Notes: generated by a model from the sequence alone, not told the origin. Positions 1 to 12,486 are shown, numbered from the stretch's first letter. The stretch is 64,000 nucleotides of DNA from Phlegmacium glaucopus (GCA_015039465.1 MU130073.1:95787-159786); one strand, 5' to 3'. Program-made: numbers and translations.

Positions 1-284
1 TACAAGTCAATGGAGCACGACTACATGCTGACGTTGACCATTGGACTACTTGTGACTATTATATGACGTTTGGTGTACATTTACATGACTATACATTCCA
101 AATTGTATGAGGTGGTGATTGACTATTGATTGACTTACATTGTCAAGTACTAGTCAAAAATTTTGTAATTTAGTCAGAGTTTAGTAAAGCAACATGACTT
201 CGCACGACTCCGTGTGACGTTGACCTGACTTTGACCTGACATTCGTTTTTCCTGAGAGTTATAGATCACGATATATGAAGTCTG

Positions 285-1590
285 TTGTTTACCGCGCCCC
301 AAACCCGTGCTAGAAAATGTTTATGTAATCTTCGGACTTCGAAATCATCTTCATCTCCTCTGAGCGCGATAATTGAAGTGTCTTTTCACCTATTTTTAGA
401 GAGAAAGTATTTCTATTGGATCCTTAAATGTATTATATATATAATTTAGGAGTATCTGATGCGATGTGGATGCTTTCGCGAAAATTAGGTGCATGTCAAG
501 TTGAGCTCCAAATCACGTGCACCACTTTTGGCTTCATTTCCTATAGTCTCGTGTGCCAAACACGTCCACTTCGTGGACGGTCTTGTACTAAAGTAGGTCA
601 CGTAGCAGGGCAGTGTTTAAAGTCACATCCATTAGATTATTGTTTGTAGTCTTTACAAAAAATCAATACAAAATTTTAGTTGCCGGGGTAAACAAGGGGT
701 GAGTCTGCGTGACAGACATGAATGAGTATTCGAAATTGCCCAATGATTGACTCGGATACTCTAGTAATGAGCATTTCATGCTGTGAAAATGCTAATGACA
801 ATCCTTTAATTATATCTACACTGGCATCTCAGGCTCGTATAACACCTTCAAAATCTACCTCAAACTCTCTTAATACTATCCCTCAAGCACTGGCACTATT
901 CAGCAGTGAGGCATATGTCGGTTCATCGTAGTAAGCTTCAATGAATTCATTAATAGAGCGCCACCCAGACGCTTTCACCTTGTTGACAGTAACTTGGAGT
1001 TTAGTTTTTCGACCATTTTTTCGGGCAGGATGCATAAGAGAGACAATAACGACAGTAGCTGCTGCTCGCACGGTTATGGCGGTGCGGTGTGACGTGTATG
1101 TGACTCCGGGAACTCAAACACAAAAGACTACAAAAAGGGAGACCTGATTTTGTTCTGTAATTATCATACCCTGTCCATTGCGATAAAATAAAATAAAAAT
1201 CATATTCATGAATATAATTAACCACAGAAGAAACATTGTCTATTTAATAAATTACCCAGAGCAGTATGGAAGGTGATATTAAATAAACAAACCGGAAATT
1301 TACATTGCCCTGATGAAACCCCTACCTTGTTATAAGCCCCACTCACGTTTGCACGTGGTGGGTTGCTTAATTGAGCCTATCATTTCCTATTGACGAGGAA
1401 GTCACATAAACACCCATCCTCTCAGCCCCAAATTTTAATTTATATGGTGTCTAAGCTAAATATAGCAACTTTCACACTAAAAAGTAGCAAAAGGCCTGTG
1501 TCGTCGCGTGAGCTCGACGCGACGATAATTCAAAGTCCGAAGATTACATAATGATTTTCTAGCACGGGTTTGGGGGCGCGGTAGAAACAG
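285..1590. mobile_element. 1.3-kb element bounded by ~50-bp terminal inverted repeats
   Basis: The segment at about 291-343 (beginning ACCGCGCCCCAAACCCGTGC) reappears in reverse complement at about 1530-1583, with only a few differences over roughly 50 bp; outside these the flanks lose similarity within about 10 bp. This is the structure of a non-autonomous DNA transposon or MITE-like element. Between the repeats there is no reading frame longer than about 75 codons and nothing recognisable as a transposase. I could not identify a clear target-site duplication, so the superfamily is unassigned. Seen directly: the inverted repeat. Inferred: that it is a transposable element. Confidence 0.6.
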
Positions 1591-1779
1591 GACTAGTTCC
1601 TTCTTAGCTCAAGCCATATAAGCGATGCCTCTAAAATCGTATGGGAAGAGGACCATTATTTCTGTACATATCATATGGTCTAAAGCTTGTTGTCTTAGAA
1701 GTGCCAGAATATGCAGTCAAAGTCCCCCTTTTACTTGAGTTAAGGACTCGGAGAGCTTGTACTAAGTTGTAGACGAACC

Positions 1780-2220
1780 TCAATAACCACTTGGATTTTC
1801 TACAAGTTGCGCCAAAAAAAAAAGTCTGCCTTTACCCCCTGGTCCTGTAGGGCTTCCACTGATCGGGAACTTGACATCCCAAAATCTTCCGAGTGGGTAT
1901 ATCATAAATGCTCTCGAGAGTTCAGTAAGCTCTGTTTTTTTCATCCTTCCATACGTCGATTCGGATATTATACATCTCAATGCCGCAGGCACAGGTATCG
2001 TCATACTTGACACACACAAAGCCACAATTGGGTTGATTGAGAAAAGGTCCAACAATTATTTGGACAGGTACTTTCCTTATACCTGAGTCTCTTACAGCCG
2101 TTTCGATAGGCCAGTAAGTGGAGATAACAGGCTACTTTCACAATGCCGAGAACGAGATGGCTCTTCGAATGTCACTAGAACATGGTCTAATTACACGGAA
2201 ATTGCTGAATGTTAATGATT
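1780..2220 (+). pseudogene. Cytochrome P450 N-terminal remnant
   Basis: From about 1812 the plus strand encodes the proline-rich hinge typical of P450s (LPPGPVGLPLIGNL), followed by a helix-A/beta-1-like stretch with DIIHLN and, near 2040, LIEKRSNNYLDR, which is the usual 'EKRS..YSDRP' position of fungal microsomal P450s. The frame ends at 2086. A further weak trace, FTMPRTRW at about 2140, resembles the 'F.PYG..WR' segment. No membrane anchor, I-helix, EXXR or haem-binding motif follows. It is a truncated, decayed P450 next to the inverted-repeat element; the intact P450 at 48.8 kb belongs to a different type. Confidence 0.6.
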
Positions 2221-2408
2221 AAAGAATTAAATATTGACACAAGAATTCGCCCCAGGACGATGCGGGGTCTCCGCAAGCAGTTTCGCGAGACTGGTGAGGT
2301 TGTGGGGCCTGAGGCCTCATGCGATACCGTAACTGTTGTTTGAAATTCACAATTGTGGGGTAGAGTACTTAGTACAGATTGTGAATAGTCATAGTCATAA
2401 TGTAAACA

Positions 2409-4241
2409 TCATTTCTCCTCCTTCCCCCCATCAATGCCAGTGTCGAGATACCCGAAACTCATACCATCTCGAAGAATCAACACTCCAAAACTTTCGAAGT
2501 TCTTCACGGCCTTTTCTCTTATCGCACGACAAAAGTGGAATCTCATGTCTGTAATGGGTGTCTTCTCAACGCTGCCAGCGTCCAACCCCGAAGAGGACTT
2601 GTCTTCGTACTCTGCGGTAGGTAGCCTAAAGCGCACGAAAGACAACAATATGCCAAGCAGACTAAGTTCTCCAAGCTCGTAATTCGCAAAATTTACATCC
2701 ACGAATGAGATAGCTCGAAGACGAGGCAACAATTCTCCAAAGGTTTTCGTCCTATCCGTGCGCGAGTTGAAGAAGGGAAGAAGGAACTGGAGTGTCGAAG
2801 ATGAAATTTGTTCGATGCTTTCCAGACGGTGAAACGATGATAAAAAGGCATCAAGTACGGCGTGATGTCTTTCCTTGTCGTCGATGGTAATAGCAACGAC
2901 AAGGTTGAGGTCCGTGACGTTCGCGCACGGTTTTCGTATGGCGGATGTCAGCGCAGAGAAAACGTCAAGGGGATCGATGGGTATGTGAGCCACGGCATGA
3001 GAATTGGGGCTGTTCCATCGGATAGAAAATGACAATGATCCTACGGAATTCTGGCTATCTTGCGGATTATTCGGGCCTTTCAGGTTGATGACACAAGATG
3101 AAGGTGTGACAGCCGCCAATAACGAACGCGGACGGCCAGTCAACGAAATAGACTCCTCGCTCGAACTACGTTCGAAATGCTGTTCAATCTCTGCGACCAA
3201 AAGATGGAACGAAGTATCGATGGACGAGAGGCCACCAGCTGCGATAATGATGTTACAAGACGGCGGTAATTTTAGATGCTCGAAAATATGGCTGCAATGA
3301 CGGAGAGGCGCATCGAGATGAAGTACTTCGAGTTGGGGTAGTGATACAGATAGTTTGGAATAGGACAACTCTTCCGGTTCATCTAAATTATAATAAGCTG
3401 GTGTCAGAGTGGTATTGACTAACTCGAGATGTTTGAGGGCGGGCATGTTGCTCAGGACATCAAGCCATTCAGAGGGAGAAAGCGATATACCGCTAGGGAC
3501 GTGGTGAACTGTCAATTCCGAGAGGTAACTAAAGGCATGGGCGTCGAAAGCTGTGAAGCAGCCTGAAAGAGTCAACGAACGCATATTCCAAGGGGTTTTG
3601 CCGACGAACGCCTCTGAATTCCAAAGCATTAACAGCATAGGTTCTAGTATTATTAACCCAGTGTCGACAACCGTCAACGATTCAAGGTGGGCCATATCCA
3701 TCTTATCGAGGCCGAAAGAAGTCCAAATCATAGCCGGTATCTTGAGCACGACGTTACGGCACCCTGGAAGATTGAAGAACCAAGGAGATAATATTTTTGC
3801 ATCATAACAAATGGGTAAGTCCCAACGTCGGACGAGGTCAACAGGCCGAGGAGAAGTTCGGTGAAGATATTCATCTGCACAGGACTTCATCAAACTGTTG
3901 GTGACAGAAGGAATCATCATGTCGATTGGGAGTGTGCCACAGCGTGTAGTAACCTTTTTTATCCAGACCAAGGGGTCTTTGAAGTCGATGCTTTGTGCCC
4001 ACAGAGTAGGAGAGTTAAGAGTAATGTGCCGCCATCGTTTGCAGACTTGGGATGTGTGCCGAGTTGTGCGACTGGGACTGTGGACATAGTGAAAGTTATG
4101 TCGCGCGTTAAGGATGAATATGGATAGTAGAATCTCCACTGGGAGATCAGAGATAGTCGTTGGTGGCTCAGTGACAGCCTCCGGCGCCTTTTTCGCAATT
4201 GAGACGTTCTGGGACGCAGATGGTGATATTTCAACTGTCAT
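2409..4241 (-). CDS. F-box protein (agaric LRR-like type)
   Basis: Uninterrupted 610-residue frame. Residues about 30-80 form an F-box: TISDLPVEILLSIFILN, then the conserved SQVCKRWRHITLNSPTLWA. The rest is a long, weakly repetitive region rich in Leu, Pro and Ser (for example the LKHLELVNTTLTP and LEVLHLDAPL strands), as in the large F-box/LRR-like families of mushrooms. Such proteins normally act as substrate adaptors of SCF ubiquitin ligases by binding Skp1 through the F-box; the substrate here is unknown. Intron-less, unlike most neighbours, which is common for this family. A decayed relative lies at about 27.4-28.4 kb. Confidence 0.85.
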   Translation of the reverse strand: MTVEISPSASQNVSIAKKAPEAVTEPPTTISDLPVEILLSIFILNARHNFHYVHSPSRTTRHTSQVCKRWRHITLNSPTLWAQSIDFKDPLVWIKKVTTRCGTLPIDMMIPSVTNSLMKSCADEYLHRTSPRPVDLVRRWDLPICYDAKILSPWFFNLPGCRNVVLKIPAMIWTSFGLDKMDMAHLESLTVVDTGLIILEPMLLMLWNSEAFVGKTPWNMRSLTLSGCFTAFDAHAFSYLSELTVHHVPSGISLSPSEWLDVLSNMPALKHLELVNTTLTPAYYNLDEPEELSYSKLSVSLPQLEVLHLDAPLRHCSHIFEHLKLPPSCNIIIAAGGLSSIDTSFHLLVAEIEQHFERSSSEESISLTGRPRSLLAAVTPSSCVINLKGPNNPQDSQNSVGSLSFSIRWNSPNSHAVAHIPIDPLDVFSALTSAIRKPCANVTDLNLVVAITIDDKERHHAVLDAFLSSFHRLESIEQISSSTLQFLLPFFNSRTDRTKTFGELLPRLRAISFVDVNFANYELGELSLLGILLSFVRFRLPTAEYEDKSSSGLDAGSVEKTPITDMRFHFCRAIREKAVKNFESFGVLILRDGMSFGYLDTGIDGGKEEK

Positions 4242-6124
4242 AATGCCTATAACACACGAGATATCAGGGGGGAGTAAACAAACTGTAATTTATAGTAAAC
4301 ATACGTTCAAATCAATGGTGTGTGACGCTTGTGATCTAGTGGTTGTATCAACCCAAACGAGACGTAGTTCTTCCAATAGTTGATATATGAGCAAGATAAG
4401 GGAACAAGAGGATATATCAGAACAACAGGGGGAAAGTGTGTTCAAGACGATAGTGGATGTGCAGGTGAAAGTTGGGAAACAAGCTGCTTTGAACTTTCAA
4501 GGTTGGATTAGAAGATATTGGAGTTGGCCCCTGTTTCTATTCCTGGATGTACGTCAAAATAACAATAAACTTGAAAAATGACCATTGTTCTGAACAATGT
4601 TCATCTCTCGGAGTGGCTGGACCGTATTTTTTTGGTCCTGCATAAGGGTTCCAAACAATAGTACAGGCGAGTCAAAACGGATCTCGAAATCCTGATTAAA
4701 TATCTGCACAGTTCCAGAATCTGGCAGATAATGAAGTTAGCAGCACAAGTAATGAACCTTGATGGAAATACTTCAAGTTGAGCCCTCTCCTGTCCTCGCA
4801 CTCCTCGTTCCAATGCTCCTCTGGCCCTCGTAACCTTGACATAATATTGTTTTGTACATCAGAAAACCAGGGGTTTACTTAGTACTAGGATTATCAGGGA
4901 TAAACCTGGGGTCTTCCAGGCCACCTGTACCCAGGAAACCCTACCCAGGAATTCATAAGTATGATGACGTGACCGAGATGTGACCCAATTCGCCTGGAAA
5001 TGTATGGTGCTGTCCGGTGCCGGTAAGCCGGCCCCGAGTTTACTGATAAGCGTAGAAATATATAGAATAATGTATCTATGCCGCTACTATCATCAAATTC
5101 AGATTGACCTATAGACTACAGTCATGTATAGAAATACGGGGGCACAGAAAAAACGACCCAAAAAAGGTGGGTAATTCGAAGAAATCTATTCATAGAACAT
5201 CTTCGGAGTAGCATCAACTGTTCAAAGGGATTTCTAGTGTTTAGCGCCAACTTTTACCAATAAAAATTAGACGTTTTGGTAGGTATTTACAAGGAGATTA
5301 CAAATATATTGCAAAATTAGATGGGTGGGGCAGATGAAACAAAACTTATTGCCTTTCGTTCATTTGAAGTAACCAAGTGTACATAGGTAGTATCATGCCT
5401 GTTTTAACTTTCTTGTCAGTTTCATCCGCAATGCGTCGTCCATCTGTGTCTTTTCTCGGTTTTATCCCTGGTTATTTTTCGACAGACGCCTCGTACACCG
5501 ACATTTAACCCCATCCCTATTTTCATTTTTATTCTTTTTCGACTTTGAGTAAATAAGCGCCCAGTTAGAGCATACAAGTCTGAATCCATTTGATCTCCAG
5601 CGTCTTCATAAACTAGAAAATTTGAGTCTTTGTTTTATTTGCAAAATATGTGGCTGCACACCGTTCTGTTCAAGTTTGATATAGCGCGAACAATGTGCGA
5701 ACTTGAAGTTATGATTTGGCGTAAATGGCGCAGAAAAGCTGGAATAAATAAACAATATATGGCGAATCTATCGAAGGGAAAATCCCTAGATCTTGTAAAA
5801 AATTGAACTCGGTAAATTTGTTGGATTATAGTGCACTTGTTCAAGTTCGACATTGGGGAGGTACACGCTTCTTTAGCCGAAACAGGGAAGAAATGGCTTC
5901 ATGAACCACGGAATTTTTCGAATTAATTTAGATTTTGAATGCCGAGATTGTAGCGTACCAGAATTACTGTGGTTTACCAATTAGGCAGCCACACAGTCGG
6001 ACATACCTGTCAACCAGGCTGCCAGAACTTTGCACAGCCATGACAAACCACACCGCCCTTGTCTTTCTATACCACAAAGCTTCCCACTGAACGATCCCAG
6101 CAGAATTAAAGGCCTGAGATACGA
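4242..6124. other. Intergenic, no gene recognised
   Basis: About 1.9 kb between two divergent genes. Only short frames (72 codons or fewer) without recognisable motifs. AT-rich with several poly-T tracts. I see no RNA gene or repeat family here. Confidence 0.5.
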
Positions 6125-8932
6125 ATGAATACCGATAATGAATCTGCACTAGGCGCCTCCGCAAATTTTAATTCTGTTGTCGACCGAGGACCGCCTAAAC
6201 GGAGTAAACCCTGGGTAGCCTGGAATTTCACACGCTCATTCTGGACCCTCTTTCTCTTTCTCGTAACCTCGTTTTCCGGAGGCTACTTTGTCTACAACAC
6301 CATACACACGAACTACATCCTTGCAAAGGACCCTCATCGATCCCTATACCAAGATCTTACTGCGACATATGGGCAAAAGGACGTCGTTCACCCACTGGTC
6401 GATGCAAATCAGACCTTTGATATTGTCGCAACTGTCTGGCTGCGCGCTGATCCACGAGAACCACCAGCGAATGTCACGAAGGATGGCACACCCGTGTGGC
6501 GCGATCCATCAGCTTTGGTGGAGACGGCGATCTTTACGGAGACCATCTTTCATGGGCTGCGACTTCGGGATAAGAATGTCAAGACTGCTGTAAAGTTCCG
6601 GGTGCCAACGGAGATTTTGTGAGCCCTTTACGTTGTGGATTTTCATCCCGTGTCTCACATTTCATGCTGAAGGATTTGATTAATGTTTTAGTAAAAAGAA
6701 AGAATTGTACACCTATGACCTCCGCTGCTCGTTCACGCTCATACCCAATTCGCCTTCTCCTTTGGATGATGTTTTACACTACTCATCATGGATTCCACCG
6801 TACATAACATATCCTCCGTCGATATCGTGGCCGTACGTTTTTTCTGTTCTAGAGACCTCTAATTGCGTACAGCTAATTGTACCGACCTATTTCATTCGAA
6901 CAGTGACGGCCACAAACCCTCAGCAGCTGAGTTATTAGTCAATGCATACGGCACCTTCATGCCTCTTCTGTCTTTCCATAACGTCAAATCGAGATGTGGT
7001 TCCCCCCAAAAGCCTGGAGATGAAAAGGATACCGACGAAAGGAAAGGAGACAAAGAAGAAATTACATCAAATCCTACTCCATCTGAATTGAAACATCCAT
7101 TTCCGAAAAAAGGCCAGCCTCCTCTCCAGTCCCACCCATACATTATCACCAGGTAACTCTGAATTTGTCGAAATTGACGTCTATTAACCGAGAAGTCTGA
7201 CTCAATTTTTGTCCGTGACAGGTCGTTCTTGCGTGTGGTTGACATGACGCCTCTGTATAACGAAGCTGCATTCGAGTTGGCCCAGCGCAGGCTGAAATTT
7301 AATGCAGTGAGTCTTATTCGAGGTTCGAGGTTTGAGACTCAAACAACATTGACTATTTGATTAGTGCTCTAAAAGGACCGCTAAGGCAGACTGGCGATTG
7401 TGTGCGAGGTCGTTTTTCACCAATGGGCATGGAGAATTCAAAATTCTGCTAGGGAAGAAGAACGAGCCGAAGGAGAAAGCCCCGGATAAATGGGCGTATG
7501 CACCGTACCTTAGTGTTGCTGATACGCCTGTTGCACCACTTGTGAGCTTTCCTTGCTCTGACCGGGATTTTAGTACTTCTAATACTTAAATTTTCACCTG
7601 TAGGATCTCATACCAGTTCCCGTCAACCGCGAGGACTGTCTGAACAACGATTTCTCTGAGAATGGGAACCGTAAGTCTTCTATTTTGTAGTTCATCTGCT
7701 GAATTTTCTAACCCATAATTGAACGCGAAGTTCACGACGAAGATTTTGTCGATATCACTTGGAACGTCGCATTTTCGGGAAGGACGCCTGAGAAGCTCCT
7801 CTTGGCGGATTTCCTGCCCAAAACTAATGTCAAATATGATATGACCGACATGGAGAGCCACGATCTTGGGTGGAAGCACAACGGCATTGAGCTTATGCGT
7901 GAGTTAAGCAAGCCTTTTGATCTGTGCGAGGCAGTCCGTTCTTATGCTGTTGTTTAACTCAGAATAGTTGGACAACGATTTCATGACGATTACCATCCCC
8001 GGCGCGCTGCGTTTTTTATTTGTGTCGGGCAAGTTGTCGTCTTCGTATTTTGGTTGGATATGCATAACTCATGTGTGGAATCGCAGGCGTTTGATTGAAA
8101 TTCTCCAGTTCATTCTTGCGCTTCATTATTGGCTCTCCCTTGCGTCAACTGTTGGGGTATCGATTACTGGAAATGCTCTTATAGCCGTGGCAGGCATATT
8201 AGACGGTCTTTTCGGAGCGATTTTTGAAGCGTGTCGAAGAGGATATACCGCCCAACAATTTATTCGGGCCTTGTCCGTCCATGCCGCCTTTCACATACTT
8301 TCATATTCCACCCTTAAAGGTATCATGCGCGCCAAATTCCGTTTGTCAAAGCACTGGATACCGACGGTGTACTTCGCCCCAGCGTCACATGCAGAACGGA
8401 CCAGTCAACGGCTAGATTTTCGGACGACTTGGAGATTTAAAATTCCGGCAAGTTTATTTCAGTAACTCAGTGATATCTTCTTGATCTGGAATACCCCTCG
8501 TTTCCGTTTTAGGCTTTTGTGATCCTCGCATCCTTTTTCCAGTTCTGTTACTCCCAACACTTCTACATTATTAACCGTGTTACAAGAGGCCCATCAATTC
8601 CAAAGGCCCCAGTGCTTAATGGAATATTCACGCTCCACACCCTCACTGTAACTCCTGCATTAATCCTCGGCCGGGTTCTCCAACTCATTATGAACTCTCG
8701 AGGGTGCGAATTTGCTGGGAAGTACAAAATATGCGCGATATTGGACTTGCTGGGATCCCTTTTCGCCGTTGCGGCTGCTGCACCGCCAATCGTCGGAAGG
8801 TCGATACACAGTTTTGGACTTGACGTTGAGATGGGATCTGAATTGGTGGCTATTGCTGCCCTTGCATTCCAGGCAGTTTGGTACCCTGTGGTGTCACCTA
8901 TAGGTGAAGACGAGGATTCTACTAGTAGGTAG
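6125..8932 (+). CDS. Multi-pass membrane protein of unknown function
   Basis: Exons that join in phase: 6125-6618, 6692-6832, 6904-7152, 7222-7306, 7365-7541, 7604-7670, 7731-7898, 7968-8044, then 8109 onward. The N-terminus has one membrane segment (residues about 38-58, FWTLFLFLVTSFSGGYFVYN), followed by a ~250-residue hydrophilic, presumably lumenal or extracellular domain (containing DFVDITWNVAFSGRTPEKLL), then at least four hydrophobic segments including one in the last exon (8513-8932, AFVILASFFQFCYSQ). The splice pattern between about 8159 and 8512 is ambiguous: two frames are both open, and one solution uses a GC donor at 8448. Topology recalls CLPTM1-type proteins but I see no diagnostic motif, so no function is assigned. 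Confidence 0.65.
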
Positions 8933-10634
8933 CACTGGTATGGAATCAGAGTTGGAATTTTGGAAATCCAAATGATTATATCAAAGAAATTCAGCCCGTG
9001 ATTTTTTTTTTCAGGCAGACTAAGTGTCCATAGTTCTTCGGTCCCTCGATGCGAAAGGATATGTGACTTCAGCTAACTTCACACGATCGAGGTTGACTCC
9101 TGGGCCAATTTACTTCCCACAATATTCGTTTATGTAAACCATAGAAGTTTTGTATGCAGAATATATGCATCTTGTACAATTTTTTGTCAGAGGATATGCA
9201 TACTTTGAATACAATTTGGCCGAAATGCCAGCGAAGAAAGCATCGCATAACTTTCGTAAGTTTACCAAAAGGGAAGCATTCAAATCCTCTGAAAGTTTGA
9301 AAACTCGGAGTTCATGGGTTCTAATAATTTATACATGGTTTTTGTGATCAAATACTGTGTTCTCGATTTTAAACTTGAATTCAACTGCGAAGTCCTTGGT
9401 TTTGGTGCATCAGAATCGGTGTGCCTTTGTGATCTTTGGTTCGGACCCGGGGCGTCCGCTCATTTCCCGCTTCAATTCGCGTTGATTCTTCTCTTCGCTG
9501 CTCTTTTCACTACTCGTCCATAACGGTCGCCTTCATTGGATACTCGCGCTTACGAAGGCAGAACGTAAACATATGGGCGATATATCGAGTTTAAAGTTAT
9601 TTTATATCTGATTCTTTACGCAAGTTCAATGAGCGACCATCAAGGGCCTCTGGTACACGTAGTCACGATCACGAGCACTCAAGCTGTGACATCAACAAAC
9701 GAGTAACAGTGCAGGTCCACCGATCGGCTGACACTGCTATGAACACAAACCGTTTAGCCATGACATCCTGAGGACGAATAGTCTAGCAATGACGCTCCGA
9801 GGAGAGACACAGCGATAGGGATAAAAGAGATAATCCAAACGGATCTCTACTCATCCCTCGCTCACTGTCTCTCCCAGGTATGATTACTGTTTCCACTGTT
9901 GCTCGTGTCTACCCCTCGCTAATTGTCTCTCCCAGGAGTGACTCGTAGTGCCAGAGCCAATTTTTAGTCACCCACCCACCCTCTTCCTTTCTACTTTTTT
10001 ATTACACATGCTGTACCTAGTAGAGAGATAACAAATCTAATTGGCCGGTTGGCCGGCCAGAGAGCTGCCAACCGGTTCTGACCCGCTATTCTACCCATGT
10101 CTCCCACACCCAGTCGTCATTGGATGCTGCAAAAATCAAATTTTGACATGTTGAGAAAAACAGGGAAATTTTGTGTCAGGTTGTGAAAAGCGTCAAAATT
10201 TTGACATGTTCAAAAAACGCACATCTTTGATTCGTCCTTTAAACCTCGTTTACACCAGGCTAATCACTGCGAGGGTTAAATCGCCTAGTCGCTCCAGCTG
10301 TGCCTCGCTCAGGCCCTCCTTAGTCATACTTGACTCCTTTCTGGTCGCGCCTCGCTACAGGCCCTCCTTAGTCATGTTTTGGCACTTGGTGCTGGTGTCT
10401 CACATGCTATTTACTTTTTGTTTCACCTTTGTCTCATAAGAAACCCGCTCATTGCACAAGAGCTCTCTTTATCGTACTCTCTTGTGCTTTGGGTGAGCTT
10501 AGTTTTTTTTTCCCCTGTTGTACCTGTTTTCATAAAGATTTACTCTCTTTGTTCTTGCAGTAGTCGCTCGGTTCTTTTTCTGCTTACAATATTTATTCTT
10601 CACATCCACAAACCCTTGTGTCACTATTTAAAGG
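8933..10634. other. Intergenic and retroelement 5' flank with short duplications
   Basis: No gene recognised. Two imperfect direct duplications are visible: a pyrimidine-rich CTCGCTNNNTGTCTCTCCCAGG motif near 9860 and 9920, and a 26-bp GCCTCGCT..GGCCCTCCTTAGTCAT unit at 10302-10327 and 10349-10375. The latter lies directly upstream of the gag start and probably belongs to the retroelement's leader or terminal region. Confidence 0.45.
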
Positions 10635-10828
10635 ATGTCCCAACATGGTGAGGCATCGATGAACAGCGCTACACTATCGAGCGTCACCCCTTCCAGTACA
10701 GCCAAGTCCTCAGGACCTCAAACAGAGACAGTCAATGCCTGTGTTGACATCGTTCAGCAGTTCAGAATTGGAAAAATCACCAAACCAAAAGTGTCGCTGC
10801 TCCTTCAACAAGCAATCCCTCACAAATC

Positions 10829-12486
10829 GAGGTCTTTACTCTCCCCCACCTAATCTGCGCGGAGTCCGTGCGGAGTCTGAGCTGTCCACACAAAATTTAC
10901 ACCCTAAACCTTAAAATTAAAAGCTTTTGTAATATATATATATATGGACAGCTCGGACTCTGCACGGAGTCCGAGCTGTCCACACAAAATTTAAAACTTT
11001 TATAATATATATATATACCTATCCTAATTCTAACCCTAACCTTAACACTAACTTTAACCCAACCCTAACCAATTCCTAACAAATCTGTGCAGAATGCTAA
11101 GAGTCCACGCTGATGTAACTGCACAGAGGTTGTTGAGAAAAGGTGTATTTTCAAGATTATAAAAATCTCTACTCAAAACAATTACTCAATCAATACTTTA
11201 TACAATCTTAATAATGCAAGTTGGGTTTTCTAGAAAGTATAACCTTTCCAAGACTTTGAAATTCACTTCAACTAATACACACAACAACAACAATAATTTG
11301 GATCAATTGAAGGATGATCAAACTTTTAAGTGGTTTTGCAATTTATGGCTTGCACCAACAATCAGTCAAAGAATTCCTAAGACTTTACTGATTGATTTAC
11401 AATTTGTGTACACAAAAGTCCAAGACTTTGTTACAACTTCAACACAATTGCATACACAAGAAGGCTCAAACTTCTGCTATGACTTTAACACAATTGCATA
11501 CACAAGAAGCCCTCTTACTTCTGCTATGACTTTAACACAACAACAACTTTTACAACAATTCAACAATTATTGCAACAAATCAAACAACTCTGAGAAACTG
11601 ATTTATTTTCAAGTCCACTACTCAAAGACAAGTGTTCTTGCTCAATGTCTAAGACAGTGAGCTGTACTAGGTTGCAAATGAGGGGGGGAAAGAAAGAATC
11701 CAATTTTCTGACTATTTACAAACCCTGGGAGGTATTTTATACATTTGAGATACTTAAAAATAGATAATGTCCAAAAATAGATATACTGGTTCCTGGTACC
11801 CTTACTTTGGTTCTGGCACCATGTGCACTCATTGTTCCTGGAAACATAGGGGTTGTTCTATTTTTAGCCCCATGTTCCTAATTTTAGGTAGTTTCCACCC
11901 CTCTTGGTGGGAACTGTGCCTATTGTGCCTTGAAACAATCTTTATGATTGTTCAGCACTCCCCCTATCCTTAATCATCATGATTCCCACACAATCACATG
12001 GTTCCACTATCTTGGTTATTCTGCTTCCACTGTTGCTAGGGCACCAACTTCCCCTGAATATTTATTAATAATATTCTGTTGCTCCAAAATCACACCCCAT
12101 GACATTTGCTAACCCAATATTGTTTATTTAACTTTTCCTGTGCCAAGTCTATAAGGATATTCATGGATTTATTGGTTTTAATCCAGACATGCAATTTGTA
12201 GTGTAACAAATGATAGTCTATTGACCACACTTATTAACTATATGCATTTAAGTCACACAGTAATAGGTCTAATCAGCAGTTGTAGGGTAAACAACTCTGA
12301 TTCCCTTGTCTATTATCAGTGGTATTAGCCAGTTATTGGTGCATTAATTAATATTTATGCTGAAATAATAGATAAAAATTGCAAAAACCATGCTTATGCA
12401 GATTTAAATCATATCAACGCGGACAGCTTGGACAGCTTGGACAGCTTGGACTCCGCGCAGAGTAGGTAGGGGAGTGTAAAGTACAG
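10829..12486. mobile_element. Nested 1,658-bp non-autonomous hAT-like DNA transposon
   Basis: Flanked by identical 8-bp direct repeats CACAAATC (10821-10828 and 12487-12494), the target-duplication length expected of hAT transposons. Ends are inverted: the left begins GAGGTCTTTACTCTCCCCC and the right, read on the other strand, begins CTGTACTTTACACTCCCC, with similarity continuing for about 38 bp into CTGCGCGGAGTCC. The left end contains a second GCACGGAGTCCGAGCTGTCC palindromic copy and two TA-dinucleotide runs; the right end has GGACAGCTT three times in tandem (about 12422-12450). Internal frames (longest 148 codons at 11214-11660, Asn/Gln/Thr-rich) show no transposase motif. Hence non-autonomous. 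Confidence 0.85.
11028..11075 (+). repeat. Telomere-like CCCTAA-related short array inside the hAT-like element
   Basis: Degenerate tandem CTAACC/CTAACA units, including AACCCTAACC at both ends of the stretch, resembling the complementary strand of the TTAGGG telomere repeat used by most fungi. It sits just inside the left end of the nested transposon, far from any evident chromosome end, so it is best read as an internal part of that element. Confidence 0.5.

Noticed and set aside
7899..8108. Frame break in the membrane-protein gene after 7898
   Set aside because: An intron 7899-7967 followed by a 77-nt exon and a second intron 8045-8108 restores phase without non-canonical sites.
11028..11075. 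Chromosome end
   Set aside because: The CCCTAA-like tract is short, degenerate and inside a transposon flanked by target duplications, with genes on both sides.
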